Shown: one piece after another, positions 24,802 to 34,566 of the stretch
How positions within the stretch are numbered: the stretch's first letter is position 1
How the letters are laid out: the number at the start of each line of letters is the position of its first letter
Assembly (NCBI RefSeq): GCF_001043055.1
Contig: NZ_JYLF01000008.1
Span: 62,001 to 126,000, forward strand
Reading direction: 5' to 3'
Length of the DNA: 64,000 bases
Origin: Pseudomonas weihenstephanensis
GTDB taxonomy: Bacteria > Pseudomonadota > Gammaproteobacteria > Pseudomonadales > Pseudomonadaceae
Position numbers and translations under genes: made by a program
Notes under the pieces: generated by a model
The model's database searches: none
What the model saw: the letters and a program-made list of their open reading frames with translations, nothing else
Told to the model about the DNA's origin: nothing

Positions 24802-27800
24802 GTGCGTCTCAAGTGCATCAAACTGGCGGGTTTCAAGTCTTTCGTCGATCCGACCACCGTTAACTTCCCCAGCAACATGGCGGCGGTGGTGGGGCCTAAC
24901 GGTTGCGGCAAGTCCAACATCATCGACGCCGTACGCTGGGTAATGGGCGAAAGCTCAGCCAAAAACCTGCGTGGCGAGTCGATGACCGACGTCATCTTCA
25001 ATGGCTCAACGACCCGCAAGCCCGTGAGTCAGGCCAGCATCGAGCTGGTGTTTGATAACTCGGACGGCACCTTGCTGGGCGAATACGCGGCTTACGCCGA
25101 GATTTCCATTCGCCGCAAAGTGACCCGCGACAGCCAGACCACCTACTACCTCAATGGCACCAAGTGCCGGCGTCGCGACATCACCGATATCTTCCTCGGC
25201 ACGGGCCTTGGGCCGCGCAGCTACTCGATCATCGAGCAAGGCATGATCTCGAAACTGATCGAGTCCAAGCCCGAAGACCTGCGTAATTTCATCGAAGAGG
25301 CGGCAGGCATCTCCAAGTACAAGGAGCGCCGACGCGAGACCGAAAACCGTATCCGTCGCACCCATGAAAACCTCGCGCGTCTCACCGATCTGCGGGATGA
25401 GCTGGGGCGTCAGCTTGAGCGCTTGCATCGCCAGGCCCAGTCCGCCGAGAAGTATCAGGAATATAAAGCCGAAGAGCGTCAGCTCAAGGCGCAACTGTCA
25501 GCCCTGCGCTGGCAGGCACTGAACGAGCAAGTTGGCCAGCGCGAAGCGATTATCGGCAATCAGGAAGTCAGCTTCGAAGCCCTGGTGGCTGAGCAGCGCA
25601 ACGCGGACGCCAGTATCGAGCGCCTGCGTGACGGGCACCATGATCTGTCAGAGCGCTTCAACTTGGTGCAGGGGCGCTTCTATTCTGTGGGTGGTGACAT
25701 TGCCCGGGTTGAGCAAAGCATTCAACACGGCCAGCAGCGTTTGCGCCAGTTGCAGGACGACTTGCGTGAGGCTGAGCGTTCGCGGCTCGAAACCGAATCG
25801 CATTTGGGTCACGACCGCACGCTGCTGGCCACGCTGGGTGAAGAGCTGGCGATGCTTGAGCCCGAGCAGGAACTGACCAGCGCTGCCGCCGAAGAGGCCG
25901 GTGCTGCGCTCGAAGAGTCCGAAGTTACCATGCAAGCCTGGCAAGAGCAGTGGGATGCTTTCAACCTGCGCAGTGCCGAGCCGCAGCGCCAGTCCCAAGT
26001 GCTGCAAGCGCGCATTGCGCAACTGGAAACCAGCATGGAGCGGGTGGCTGAACGTCAGCGTCGTTTGGGGGAAGAGCGCGCCTTGCTCGCGGCTGACCCG
26101 GAAGACGCTGCCATTCTGGAGCTGAGCGAGTGTCTGGCCACCAGCGAATTGACTCACGAAACGTTGCAGGCCACTGAGAACCAGGTGGTTGAGCGTCTGG
26201 AACAGGTGCGTCACGACCTGCAACAAGCCACACACAATCAGCAACAGGCTCAGGGCGAATTGCAGCGGCTCAATGGTCGTTTGGCATCGCTTGAGGCCTT
26301 GCAGCAAGCCGCGCTGGACCCGGGCACGGGCACCGCACAATGGCTGCGCGAGCACCAGCTCAGTCAGCAGCCGCGTCTGGCAGAAGGCTTGAGCGTTGAG
26401 GCGGGCTGGGAGCTGGCTGTCGAAACCGTGCTGGGTGCTGATCTGCAAGCGGTGTTGGTCGATGACTTTGCGCGGTTCGATCTGGCAGGGTTCGCACAAG
26501 GCGACTTGCGTTTGTTCAGTGCAGGCACACCCTCACAGGGCATGGCGGGCAGTTTGCTCGACAAGGTTGAGTCAGCGTTCGACCTCGCGCCTTGGCTGGG
26601 GCAGGTCAAGCCGGTCGAGACCCTTGAGCAGGCGCTGGCACTGCGCACCCAACTGGCAGACGGGCAAAGCCTGATCAGCCGAGACGGCTATTGGGTGGGG
26701 CGCAATTTTCTGCGTGTTCGCCGCGCCAGCGAAGCTGAAAGCGGCGTGCTGGCCCGTGGCCAGGAAATCCAGCGCCTTGAGCTTGAGCGCGATGAGCGCG
26801 AAGCCACGTTGGCAACCCTCGAAGCGCACTTGCAGCAGTTGCGTGAGCAACAGCTGACGCAGGAAGAGGCGCGTGAGCAGGTGCGCCGTCGCTTGCAGGA
26901 CGAGGCGCGGCAGCAGGGTGAGATCAAAGCCAAACTCTCAGCCAGCAAAGCCAAGGTCGAGCAACTGACCCTGCGCCGTCGGCGTCTGGATGAAGAGCTG
27001 ACTGAACTGGGTGAGCAGCGCACCGTTGAGCATGAGCAGGTCGGTGAGGCGCGTCTGCACTTGCAAGATGCGCTGGATGCTATGGCGACAGACACCGAGC
27101 AGCGCGAGCTGTTGCTGGCGCAACGTGACAGCCTGCGCGAGCGTCTTGACCGTGTGCGTCAGGATGCACGCCAGCACAAGGATCACGCGCATCAATTGGC
27201 GGTGCGCTTGGGTTCGCTCAAGGCTCAGTACGATTCCACGCGCCAGGCCCTTGAGCGCCTGGAGTTGCAGTCCGAACGCCTGAACGAAAAACGTGAACAA
27301 CTGAACCTCAATCTGGAAGAGGGCGAAGCGCCGCTTGAAGAGCTGCGTCTCAAGCTCGAAGAACTGCTCGACAAGCGTTTGAGTGTGGATGAAGAGCTCA
27401 AAGTCGCCCAAACCGCGCTTGAAGATGCCGATCGTGAGTTGCGCGATGCCGAGAAGCGCCGCAATCAGGCCGAGCAACAGTCGCAACTGATCCGCGGCCA
27501 GCTTGAGCAACAACGGATGGAATGGCAGGCACTGACGGTGCGGCGTACCGCGTTGCAAGATCAGTTGCTGGCTGACGGGTATGACTTGCACGGCGTGTTA
27601 GCCACGTTAAGCAACGAGCTCAATGAGCAGCAGGCGCAAGAAGAGTTGGAGCGCATTGCGGCGCGAATCCAGCGCTTGGGTGCGATCAACCTTGCAGCCA
27701 TCGACGAGTACCAGCAGCAGTCCGAGCGAAAGCGTTATCTGGATGCTCAGGATGCGGACTTGGTCGAAGCGCTTGAAACCCTGGAAAACGTCATTCGCAA

Positions 27801-28290
27801 GATCGACAAAGAAACCCGCAGCCGCTTCAAAGACACCTTTGATCAGATAAATGGCGGATTGCAGGCCCTTTTCCCAAAAGTTTTCGGCGGAGGCAGCGCT
27901 TATTTGGAACTGACGGGCGAAGATTTACTCGATACAGGGGTGACGATCATGGCGCGCCCGCCAGGCAAAAAGAACAGCACCATCCATTTGCTGTCGGGTG
28001 GCGAGAAGGCATTGACCGCGCTGGCGCTGGTTTTTGCCATCTTTAAATTGAATCCGGCCCCGTTTTGCATGCTCGATGAAGTGGATGCACCGCTGGATGA
28101 TGCGAACGTCGGGCGCTATGCCCGTCTGGTGAAAGAGATGTCCCAGACGGTGCAATTCATCTACATCACCCACAACAAAATCGCCATGGAAATGGCCGAT
28201 CAGTTGATGGGTGTGACGATGCATGAGCCTGGCTGTTCACGTCTGGTCGCGGTTGATGTCGAGGAGGCAATGGCAATGGTCGAAGCTTGA
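24802..28290 (+). CDS. smc: Chromosome partition protein SMC
   Basis: Condensin ATPase of 1162 residues organising and segregating the chromosome. Walker A is GPNGCGKSNIIDAVRW near residue 32. Long coiled coils run from about 165 to 500 and 640 to 1000, with the hinge between roughly 505 and 640 (AQWLREHQL to FLRVRRAS). The C-terminal ATPase half has the signature LLSGGEKALTALALVF and Walker B FCMLDEVDAPLDD. The start is GTG at 24802, two bases after the gntR stop. Partners ScpA/ScpB are not in the window. The size is standard for Pseudomonas. Confidence 0.97.
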   Translation: MRLKCIKLAGFKSFVDPTTVNFPSNMAAVVGPNGCGKSNIIDAVRWVMGESSAKNLRGESMTDVIFNGSTTRKPVSQASIELVFDNSDGTLLGEYAAYAEISIRRKVTRDSQTTYYLNGTKCRRRDITDIFLGTGLGPRSYSIIEQGMISKLIESKPEDLRNFIEEAAGISKYKERRRETENRIRRTHENLARLTDLRDELGRQLERLHRQAQSAEKYQEYKAEERQLKAQLSALRWQALNEQVGQREAIIGNQEVSFEALVAEQRNADASIERLRDGHHDLSERFNLVQGRFYSVGGDIARVEQSIQHGQQRLRQLQDDLREAERSRLETESHLGHDRTLLATLGEELAMLEPEQELTSAAAEEAGAALEESEVTMQAWQEQWDAFNLRSAEPQRQSQVLQARIAQLETSMERVAERQRRLGEERALLAADPEDAAILELSECLATSELTHETLQATENQVVERLEQVRHDLQQATHNQQQAQGELQRLNGRLASLEALQQAALDPGTGTAQWLREHQLSQQPRLAEGLSVEAGWELAVETVLGADLQAVLVDDFARFDLAGFAQGDLRLFSAGTPSQGMAGSLLDKVESAFDLAPWLGQVKPVETLEQALALRTQLADGQSLISRDGYWVGRNFLRVRRASEAESGVLARGQEIQRLELERDEREATLATLEAHLQQLREQQLTQEEAREQVRRRLQDEARQQGEIKAKLSASKAKVEQLTLRRRRLDEELTELGEQRTVEHEQVGEARLHLQDALDAMATDTEQRELLLAQRDSLRERLDRVRQDARQHKDHAHQLAVRLGSLKAQYDSTRQALERLELQSERLNEKREQLNLNLEEGEAPLEELRLKLEELLDKRLSVDEELKVAQTALEDADRELRDAEKRRNQAEQQSQLIRGQLEQQRMEWQALTVRRTALQDQLLADGYDLHGVLATLSNELNEQQAQEELERIAARIQRLGAINLAAIDEYQQQSERKRYLDAQDADLVEALETLENVIRKIDKETRSRFKDTFDQINGGLQALFPKVFGGGSAYLELTGEDLLDTGVTIMARPPGKKNSTIHLLSGGEKALTALALVFAIFKLNPAPFCMLDEVDAPLDDANVGRYARLVKEMSQTVQFIYITHNKIAMEMADQLMGVTMHEPGCSRLVAVDVEEAMAMVEA

Positions 28291-28548
28291 GCTATAAGCA
28301 AGTAGGGTCAAAAATTTCTGCTGGTAGGAATTTTCCTTTGCGCTTGAGTGATTTGTCTCGTGCGCATGTGGCTTTGTTGGCATAGCTCAATGCGACAGAC
28401 GGTGTAAAGTTATCTTTGGTCGTGCTAATTTAGCGTCTAATTTTTTTGTACGTGGGTAAAACGCCATTCAGAACATAGAGTTGGCGCCACGTTTTAAAGG
28501 GCTTTAGGCTCTTCTTCATAGAATCATTTTTTAGGGGCAAGGGATTAC

Positions 28549-29436
28549 ATGGAAATCGGTCTGCGCGAGTGGCTGATCGTCATCGGCATAGTGGTCATCG
28601 CCGGTATTCTTTTTGATGGCTGGCGCCGGATGCGCGGCGGCAAGGGCAAGCTTAAGTTTCGCCTTGACCGCAGCTTTTCCAATGTGCCGGACGAGGAGGA
28701 GACCAGCGCCGAGTTGCTGGGCCCTTCACGTGTTCTGGACACCCCGAACCATAAAGAGCCGCAACTCGATGAGCATGACCTGCCGTCCGTGAGCATGCCG
28801 GCGCGTGAGAAGGGTGCCAAGCGCGGCAAGCGGGGTGGCGAGCCAAGCCAGGGTGACTTGAACCTGAACCTCGATCTTGAGGATGACGGCCCGAGCCTGA
28901 GTGCCCGTGATGACTTCGCGCCTGAAGCCAAGCCTGCCCGTGGTCGTGCAACTTCCAGCCCCTCCATGTCGGCGGTGGTTGAAGACAAAGAGCCGCAACC
29001 GGCTGCCGAAGAAGTGCTGGTCATCAGCGTCATCAGTCGTGATCCGGCGGGCTTCAAAGGCCCGGCGCTGTTGCAGAACATTCTTGAAAGCGGTCTGCGT
29101 TTTGGTGAGATGGATATTTTCCACCGCCACGAAAGCATGGCCGGTAACGGCGAAGTGCTGTTCTCGATGGCTAACGCCGTCAAGCCGGGCGTGTTTGATC
29201 TGGACGACATTGATCTGTTCAGTACCCCGGCCGTCAGTTTCTTCCTCGGCTTGCCAGGCCCGCGTCATCCCAAGCAGGCGTTTGATGTGATGGTCGCTGC
29301 TGCACGCAAACTGTCGCAGGAGCTTAATGGCGAGCTTAAAGATGATCAGCGCAGCGTGTTGACCGCGCAGACCATCGAACACTACCGTCAGCGCATCGTT
29401 GAGTTTGAGCGTCGCGCACTGACCCAAAAGCGCTAA
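28549..29436 (+). CDS. zipA: Cell division protein ZipA
   Basis: Essential divisome protein of 295 residues tethering FtsZ to the inner membrane. It has an N-terminal membrane helix (WLIVIGIVVIAGILFDGW), a basic stretch (RRMRGGKGKLKFRL), a long charged and proline-containing linker (about residues 40-155), and the C-terminal FtsZ-binding domain from about residue 160 (VLVISVISRDPAGFKGPALL, FSMANAVKPGVFD, SFFLGLPGPRHPKQAFDVMV). It follows smc after a 258-base gap and precedes ligA, the conserved Pseudomonas order. Confidence 0.95.
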   Translation: MEIGLREWLIVIGIVVIAGILFDGWRRMRGGKGKLKFRLDRSFSNVPDEEETSAELLGPSRVLDTPNHKEPQLDEHDLPSVSMPAREKGAKRGKRGGEPSQGDLNLNLDLEDDGPSLSARDDFAPEAKPARGRATSSPSMSAVVEDKEPQPAAEEVLVISVISRDPAGFKGPALLQNILESGLRFGEMDIFHRHESMAGNGEVLFSMANAVKPGVFDLDDIDLFSTPAVSFFLGLPGPRHPKQAFDVMVAAARKLSQELNGELKDDQRSVLTAQTIEHYRQRIVEFERRALTQKR

Positions 29437-29489
29437 ACCTTGTGGGAGTCAGCTTCTTTGCTCCCGCTCAAACGCGAATGAATCAACTC

Positions 29490-29514
29490 AAGAGCAGCCA
29501 CGGCTGCTCTTTTG
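29490..29514 (+). terminator. Terminator between zipA and ligA
   Basis: Stem AAGAGCAGC/GCTGCTCTT (29490-29498 with 29503-29511), 4-base loop, then TT of a short T run. It falls only about 20 bases before the ligA start, so it could attenuate read-through from zipA into ligA. Confidence 0.65.
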
Positions 29515-29533
29515 CATTGTGAGAGAACACCCC

Positions 29534-31891
29534 ATGACTGCCGCCCATACTCGAATCCTGGCGCTGCGCGCTGAACTGGACCAGCACAACTATCGCTATC
29601 ACGTCCTCGACGAGCCAAGCATCCCGGACGCTGAATACGATCGCCTGTTTCGCGAGCTCAAGGCGCTGGAGGCTGAGCATCCGCAGTGGATCACCCCTGA
29701 TTCACCGACCCAGCGGGTCGGCAGTGCGGCGTTGTCGGCCTTTACGCAAGTGCGTCATGAAGTGCCGATGTTGAGTTTGGGTAATGCCTTCGATGAATCG
29801 GACATGCGCGAGTTTGACCGGCGCGTGCAAGAAGGGCTGGATTTGCCAGCAGCTGATTTGCTGGGTGGCGGCGCCGAGGTTGAATACAGCTGTGAACCCA
29901 AACTGGACGGCCTGGCGGTGAGCCTGCTTTACCACGACGGGCATCTGGTACGCGGTGCCACGCGCGGTGATGGCACCACGGGCGAAGACATCAGCGTCAA
30001 TGTGCGCACCGTGCGCAATATCCCGCTCAAGCTGCACGGCAGCGGCTGGCCCGCAGTGCTGGAAGTGCGTGGCGAAGTGTTCATGTCCAAGGCCGGGTTC
30101 GACCGTTTGAATGAAGCCCAACTGCAAGCGGGTGGCAAGACGTTCGCCAACCCGCGTAATGCGGCGGCGGGCAGCTTGCGTCAACTGGACTCCAGGATCA
30201 CCGCCAGCCGCCCACTTGAATTCTGCTGTTATGGGTTGGGGCAAGTCTCGCAAGAGTTTGCAGATACCCACATCGGTAACCTTAAACAACTACAGCAATG
30301 GGGCATGCCCATTAGCCATGAGCTGAAACTGGCCAAGGGCATTGGCGAGTGTCTGGATTACTACCGCGACATTGGCGAACGTCGTGCGGCGCTGCCTTAC
30401 GAGATCGACGGGGTGGTGTTCAAAGTCAACAGTTTGGCCTCGCAGCGCGAATTGGGTTTTCGGGCGCGTGAGCCGCGGTGGGCGATTGCGCACAAATTCC
30501 CGGCAATGGAAGAGCTGACCCAATTGCTGGATGTGGAGTTTCAGGTGGGCCGTACCGGTGCAGTGACGCCCGTCGCTCGCCTCAAGCCCGTCAAGGTGGC
30601 TGGCGTGACGGTATCCAATGCGACATTGCACAACATGGATGAAGTGGCGCGTTTGGGGCTGATGATTGGCGATACCGTGATCATTCGTCGTGCAGGGGAT
30701 GTGATTCCGCAGGTGGTGCAAGTGGTGCTCGAACGCCGTCCAGACGACGCGCGCCCTGTGCACATCCCGCAAAGCTGCCCGGTCTGCGGTTCCCATGTTG
30801 AGCGCACACAACTGGTCAAGCGCAGCAAGGGTCGCGAAACCGTCAGCGAAGGGGCGGTGTACCGGTGTGTGGGGCGTCTGGCCTGCGGTGCGCAACTCAA
30901 ACAGGCGATTATTCACTTTGTCTCGCGCAGAGCGATGGACATCGAAGGTCTGGGTGAGAAAAGCGTTGAGCAGCTGGTGGATGAGGGGTTGGTGCGCTCG
31001 CCAGCGGACTTGTACACCCTGAATTTCGAACAGATCGTCGATCTTGAAGGTTTTGCCGAGTTATCGAGCAAGAATCTGTTGGCTGCGATTGCCGACAGCA
31101 AGCGTCCCACCTTGGCTCGCTTTATCTATGCATTGGGTATTCCAGATGTAGGAGAAGAGACGGCCAAGGTGCTGGCGCGTTCTCTGGCCTCGCTTGAGCG
31201 CGTACAGCGTGCGTTGCCGCAAGTGCTCACGTATTTGCCGGATGTCGGTCTTGAGGTGGCGCACGAGATCAACAGCTTCTTCAGTGATGAGCATAACCGG
31301 CAGGTCATCAGCCAATTGCTGGAGCGCGGGCTTGAATTGCAGGATCAAGGCGATCTGGGCGCCGAATTTGCGGCCAGCACCACGTTGGGTGGTTTGATCG
31401 ACAAACTGCACATTCCGTTTGTTGGGCCGGGCGGTGCGCAAAAACTCGCCGACAAGTTCGGCTCGCTCCAGGGCGTGATTGATGCCGACTGGCTGGATAT
31501 GCGCCAAGCCTTGCCGGAAAAACAGGCCAAGGCGGTGCGTGAGTTTTTTGACAGCCCTGAAAATGCCCGAGTGGCACTGGCGATCGAGGCGCAACTGCGT
31601 GATTTCGGCATGCATTGGCAAAGTGAGAAAAAAACCGTCGCCGGGTTGCCCTTAGCGGGTCAGACGTGGGTGTTGACGGGTTCGCTGGAGTTGATGAGTC
31701 GCGACGTCGCCAAGGACAAGCTCGAAAGCCTGGGCGCTAAAGTCTCGGGTTCGGTGTCTGGCAAGACGCACTGCGTGGTGGCGGGGCCGGGTGCTGGCTC
31801 CAAGCTGACCAAAGCCAATGAGTTGGGCCTCAAGGTGCTGGATGAGGAGGCGTTTGTCGCGTTTTTGAGCGCGCAGGGCATCGCGGTCTGA
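29534..31891 (+). CDS. ligA: NAD+-dependent DNA ligase LigA
   Basis: Replicative DNA ligase of 785 residues, the longer Pseudomonas form. It has the Ia domain with HNYRYHVLDEPSIPDAEYD, adenylation lysine in CEPKLDGLAVSLLY (about residue 122), ATRGDGTTGEDISVN, the OB fold, a Cys4 zinc finger (CPVCGSHVE ... CVGRLACG), helix-hairpin-helix repeats, and a C-terminal BRCT domain beginning near LPLAGQTWVLTGSLE. The ATG at 29534 matches the family start. It seals nicks during replication and repair. Confidence 0.97.
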   Translation: MTAAHTRILALRAELDQHNYRYHVLDEPSIPDAEYDRLFRELKALEAEHPQWITPDSPTQRVGSAALSAFTQVRHEVPMLSLGNAFDESDMREFDRRVQEGLDLPAADLLGGGAEVEYSCEPKLDGLAVSLLYHDGHLVRGATRGDGTTGEDISVNVRTVRNIPLKLHGSGWPAVLEVRGEVFMSKAGFDRLNEAQLQAGGKTFANPRNAAAGSLRQLDSRITASRPLEFCCYGLGQVSQEFADTHIGNLKQLQQWGMPISHELKLAKGIGECLDYYRDIGERRAALPYEIDGVVFKVNSLASQRELGFRAREPRWAIAHKFPAMEELTQLLDVEFQVGRTGAVTPVARLKPVKVAGVTVSNATLHNMDEVARLGLMIGDTVIIRRAGDVIPQVVQVVLERRPDDARPVHIPQSCPVCGSHVERTQLVKRSKGRETVSEGAVYRCVGRLACGAQLKQAIIHFVSRRAMDIEGLGEKSVEQLVDEGLVRSPADLYTLNFEQIVDLEGFAELSSKNLLAAIADSKRPTLARFIYALGIPDVGEETAKVLARSLASLERVQRALPQVLTYLPDVGLEVAHEINSFFSDEHNRQVISQLLERGLELQDQGDLGAEFAASTTLGGLIDKLHIPFVGPGGAQKLADKFGSLQGVIDADWLDMRQALPEKQAKAVREFFDSPENARVALAIEAQLRDFGMHWQSEKKTVAGLPLAGQTWVLTGSLELMSRDVAKDKLESLGAKVSGSVSGKTHCVVAGPGAGSKLTKANELGLKVLDEEAFVAFLSAQGIAV

Positions 31892-31957
31892 CGTAGCGCT
31901 GGCGAAGGTAGCGTGCGACAGCGCAGGAATCGGACGCGATCTGAGCGAGCGGCTACG
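31892..31957. repeat. Imperfect inverted repeat after ligA
   Basis: CGTAGCGCTGGCG at 31892-31904 pairs imperfectly with the region ending GCGAGCGGCTACG at 31957; the outer six bases (CGTAGC/GCTACG) and several inner blocks match. It looks like a REP pair typical of Pseudomonas intergenic DNA and differs from the repeat family described elsewhere in this window. Confidence 0.5.
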
Positions 31958-32017
31958 GGTGAGGATGAAAAATCCAAGTGCTTGAGCCTGTTCATTTTTT
32001 TATTCTTGAATAGGCGG

Positions 32018-32045
32018 TTGTAAGTTTTCCTCAGACAGGTACAAT
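32018..32045 (+). promoter_or_regulatory. Sigma-70-type promoter of the 4.5S RNA gene
   Basis: TTGTAA (32018-32023), 16-base spacer, TACAAT (32040-32045). Transcription would begin near 32052, at a perfect hairpin CGTTCGC-tgctag-GCGAACG (32051-32070), leaving a leader of about 40 bases before the SRP RNA body, as in other species where the precursor is trimmed at its 5' end. Confidence 0.65.
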
Positions 32046-32092
32046 GGCGCCGTTCGCTGCTAGGCGAACGTTGTTATGGTGACCCTATCGGT

Positions 32093-32189
32093 CCCTCCGC
32101 AACGATTACCCGTGAACCTGGTCAGATCCGGAAGGAAGCAGCCACAGCGGGAACATTGTGTGCCGGGGTGTGGCTGGTGGGGTTGCCTC
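32093..32189 (+). ncRNA. ffs: 4.5S RNA of the signal recognition particle
   Basis: The universally conserved Ffh-binding core is present: GAACCTGGTCAGATCCGGAA (32114-32133) followed by GGAAGCAGCC and GGGAACATTGTG. The closing stem pairs GCAAC (32099-32103) with GTTGC (32182-32186), giving the hairpin of the bacterial small SRP RNA, about 97 bases. With Ffh it targets nascent inner-membrane proteins to FtsY and SecYEG. A T-rich run follows at about 32204-32213. Ends are estimated from pairing, not mapped. Confidence 0.93.
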
Positions 32190-32977
32190 CATTTCAAAAT
32201 CTCCTTTTTTTCTTCGTAAGAACACGACCGAACTATCGGACTTTTCGTGATTTTTTGCTGTGGGTGGCTGTCTGCTCTTTGAAACAAAATGGGTGGGTCT
32301 GGCCTGATTTTATATATCGAATATGTCTTTCGAATGCATTTATATCGTCTACATTTCTAACCAGCAGGCTGTTTATTCGCTCAGGGTATAGAGGGGGCAA
32401 GTCCTCGACGTGCAGGTTATTGTGTTGGGTACTTTGCTGCGCTATTTAAATGTATTACTTGACCTGTTTGATCGGTTATTAATTTTTAATAAGGTCGTAT
32501 TTTTTATTAAATGGAACGATGGTGCCGATCTTTTTATGAAGTTGTCTTTAGGACGATACCTAAAGTTCAGGGGCTGTGCGATATGCATGCTTGAGCCTCT
32601 CACGCCCCTTGGTTTAAACCGCTGCAAGCCTTGTTGGGCAGGGATGAGACGTAGTCGTCTATTACTATTAGGCGTCCATTTAGTGTGTTTCGTTTTTTAT
32701 GCTTAAAAATAGCCGCGTGATCAAGTAAGGGTGCTGTCTTACGGGGTGTGCGTTGTTTTGGTGCGCGGCTTACTGACTTGCAAAATTGAAATTAGTTTGT
32801 AGAATTGCGCTACTTTTTGATCTTCTTCAAGCCCGTGCCTGTTCAAGGATGTTGGGTGTTGTTGTGCGTCTGCTTAATGCTTTCTGGAGCCTATTAAGTG
32901 TGTTCGCGGCGAGCCTTGGGGTTGTTCTTTTTTTATATCGGCGCGTGCGAGCGTGCTGTCCACAGGTGGAGTTTTAC
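32190..32977. other. A+T-rich gene-poor stretch between ffs and aer-like gene
   Basis: Nearly 800 bases with visibly lower G+C than either side and no reading frame I would accept. Short open frames of 60-100 codons exist on + (for example 32410-32706 and 32786-32989) but lack ribosome sites, family motifs and Pseudomonas-like codon use. Several T-runs and A-runs are present, for example 32477-32516. It contains a candidate promoter near its right end. It may be a remnant of transferred DNA, a long leader region or hold an unrecognised small RNA. Confidence 0.5.
32778..32805 (+). promoter_or_regulatory. Candidate promoter for the aer-like/GGDEF-EAL operon
   Basis: TTGCAA (32778-32783), 16-base spacer, TAGAAT (32800-32805). 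It would give a leader of about 165 bases before the GTG start at 32979. No FliA-type element was found here, unlike in front of the other aer gene. Confidence 0.4.
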
Positions 32978-32978
32978 C

Positions 32979-34544
32979 GTGCGCATTAACCTTCCCGTGA
33001 GCGGTGTTGAACAAACTTTTCCGGACCATCAACGGCTGATATCCGCCACTGATGTTCATAGCCATATCACCTACTGCAACGCCGAATTTGCAGCCATGAG
33101 TGGCTTTGCACAGGATGAGTTGATTGGCAGCACGCACAATCTGGTGCGACACCCGGACATGCCCGCGTCCGTGTTCGAGTTGATGTGGCGCTACCTCAAG
33201 GCCGGTAAAAGCTGGATGGGTGTGGTCAAAAACCGCTGTAAAAATGGCAACTACTATTGGGTCAGCGCTTATGTGACGCCGATTCTTGAAGATGGCCGTG
33301 TGGTGGGCTATGAGTCGGTGCGGGTCAAACCTACCCGTGAGCAAGTGGCACGGGCCGAAGCCTTGTATGCGCGCTTGCGTGAGGGCAAGCCGGCCGTGTC
33401 CGGGTTCCATCGTGCGACTCAAAGTGCCAGCGTCCTGCTACTGCCGGTGACCGCCGCGATTGTTTCGATTGCCAGTGCATACGTCCTCCCGGCTTTGGCC
33501 GCTCAGAGCCTCACTGCCGCCCTGTTTGTGGGGGTGGGTATCTGGGGCCATTCACGCCTCGGCCAGCAATTCAATCACATCGTGAATGCTTCGCCCGATG
33601 CGTTTTCAGACCCGGTCAGTGCGATGGTTTACAGCGACTCGCAGGGTGGCGTTGCGCAACTGCACATGATTTTGATCAGCGAAGAAGCGCGTTTAAAAAC
33701 CGCGTTGACCCGCTTGCTGGATCTGGCCAATCAAATGGCTGAAGCGGCCGCTGACTCCAGCCAGTTGTCGAGTGATACCGAAAGTGCCTTGTTGCAACAG
33801 CGGGCTGAAACAGACATGACGGCCGCCGCCATGACTGAAATGGCCGCGTCCATATCCGAGGTGGCTGTGCATGTGCAGCACACGGCGGCTGAAGCGAGCA
33901 CCGCCAACCAGTTGGCAGAAGAAGGCAGTCACGTGGCCGGTACCACGCGTGATGCCATCCAGCTGCTGGCCAATACGGTGAACCAGATCAACGCTGCGGT
34001 GGGTAATCTGGCGGGGCAGACCCAGGAAATCATGGCGGCCGCTGGCATGATTCGGGCGATTGCCGACCAGACCAACCTGCTGGCACTCAATGCCGCCATC
34101 GAAGCCGCGCGTGCAGGTGAGCAAGGGCGCGGGTTTGCGGTGGTCGCCGATGAAGTGCGCGCGCTGGCGGGCAAGACCCGAGAGTCGACCGAGCAGATCC
34201 AGGGCATCATCGAAAACCTGCAAGTGGGTGCTGATGAGGCGGTAAATATTGCCAGCCTGGGTATTCAAGAGGCCGAACAGGGGGTGCGTCAGGTGTTGCA
34301 AGCGCAGGAGGCGTTGCAAGGCATCCGTCAGGCGGTAGAGCGCATCACGGACATGAGCCAACAAATGGCGGCAGCTTCGCAAGAACAGTCCTGCGTGGCC
34401 GAGGATGTGTCACGCCAAATCAACAACGTGGCGCAAACCGTGCAAAATACCGCGCAAAACGCCAATGCGGCAGTGGTTCGCGGCGGTGAACTCAAGCGAA
34501 TTTCTTCGGGGCTGCGGGCCTTGGTGGATCGTTTCAACCGGTAA
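32979..34544 (+). CDS. Aer-like PAS-domain chemoreceptor (paralogue of the aer at 58120)
   Basis: Receptor of 521 residues, the same length as the second Aer in this window. N-terminal PAS domain (FPDHQRLISATDVHSHITYC, GSTHNLVRHPDMPASVFELM, GVVKNRCKNGNYYWVSAYVT) of the type that binds FAD in Aer; two membrane helices at about residues 145-195; C-terminal signalling domain with the hairpin tip IRAIADQTNLLALNAAIEAA and RGFAVVADEVRALAGKT. No periplasmic sensing domain. It would report redox or oxygen state to CheA/CheW. GTG start at 32979 follows GGTGGAG at 32965-32971. It is 22 bases before a PAS-GGDEF-EAL gene, likely one operon. Signal and output pathway are inferred. Confidence 0.88.
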   Translation: MRINLPVSGVEQTFPDHQRLISATDVHSHITYCNAEFAAMSGFAQDELIGSTHNLVRHPDMPASVFELMWRYLKAGKSWMGVVKNRCKNGNYYWVSAYVTPILEDGRVVGYESVRVKPTREQVARAEALYARLREGKPAVSGFHRATQSASVLLLPVTAAIVSIASAYVLPALAAQSLTAALFVGVGIWGHSRLGQQFNHIVNASPDAFSDPVSAMVYSDSQGGVAQLHMILISEEARLKTALTRLLDLANQMAEAAADSSQLSSDTESALLQQRAETDMTAAAMTEMAASISEVAVHVQHTAAEASTANQLAEEGSHVAGTTRDAIQLLANTVNQINAAVGNLAGQTQEIMAAAGMIRAIADQTNLLALNAAIEAARAGEQGRGFAVVADEVRALAGKTRESTEQIQGIIENLQVGADEAVNIASLGIQEAEQGVRQVLQAQEALQGIRQAVERITDMSQQMAAASQEQSCVAEDVSRQINNVAQTVQNTAQNANAAVVRGGELKRISSGLRALVDRFNR

Positions 34545-34566
34545 TGTGCAAGGCAGTGAATGAATC

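Noticed and set aside
28300..28548. Possible gene or RNA between smc and zipA
   Set aside because: Only a weak AAAATT/AATTTT pair and promoter-like A+T; no frame or RNA signature.
32410..32989. Short frames (32410-32706, 32786-32989) in the A+T-rich stretch
   Set aside because: No ribosome sites, no motifs, and codon use unlike neighbours; the hydrophobic 32786 frame overlaps the next gene's leader.
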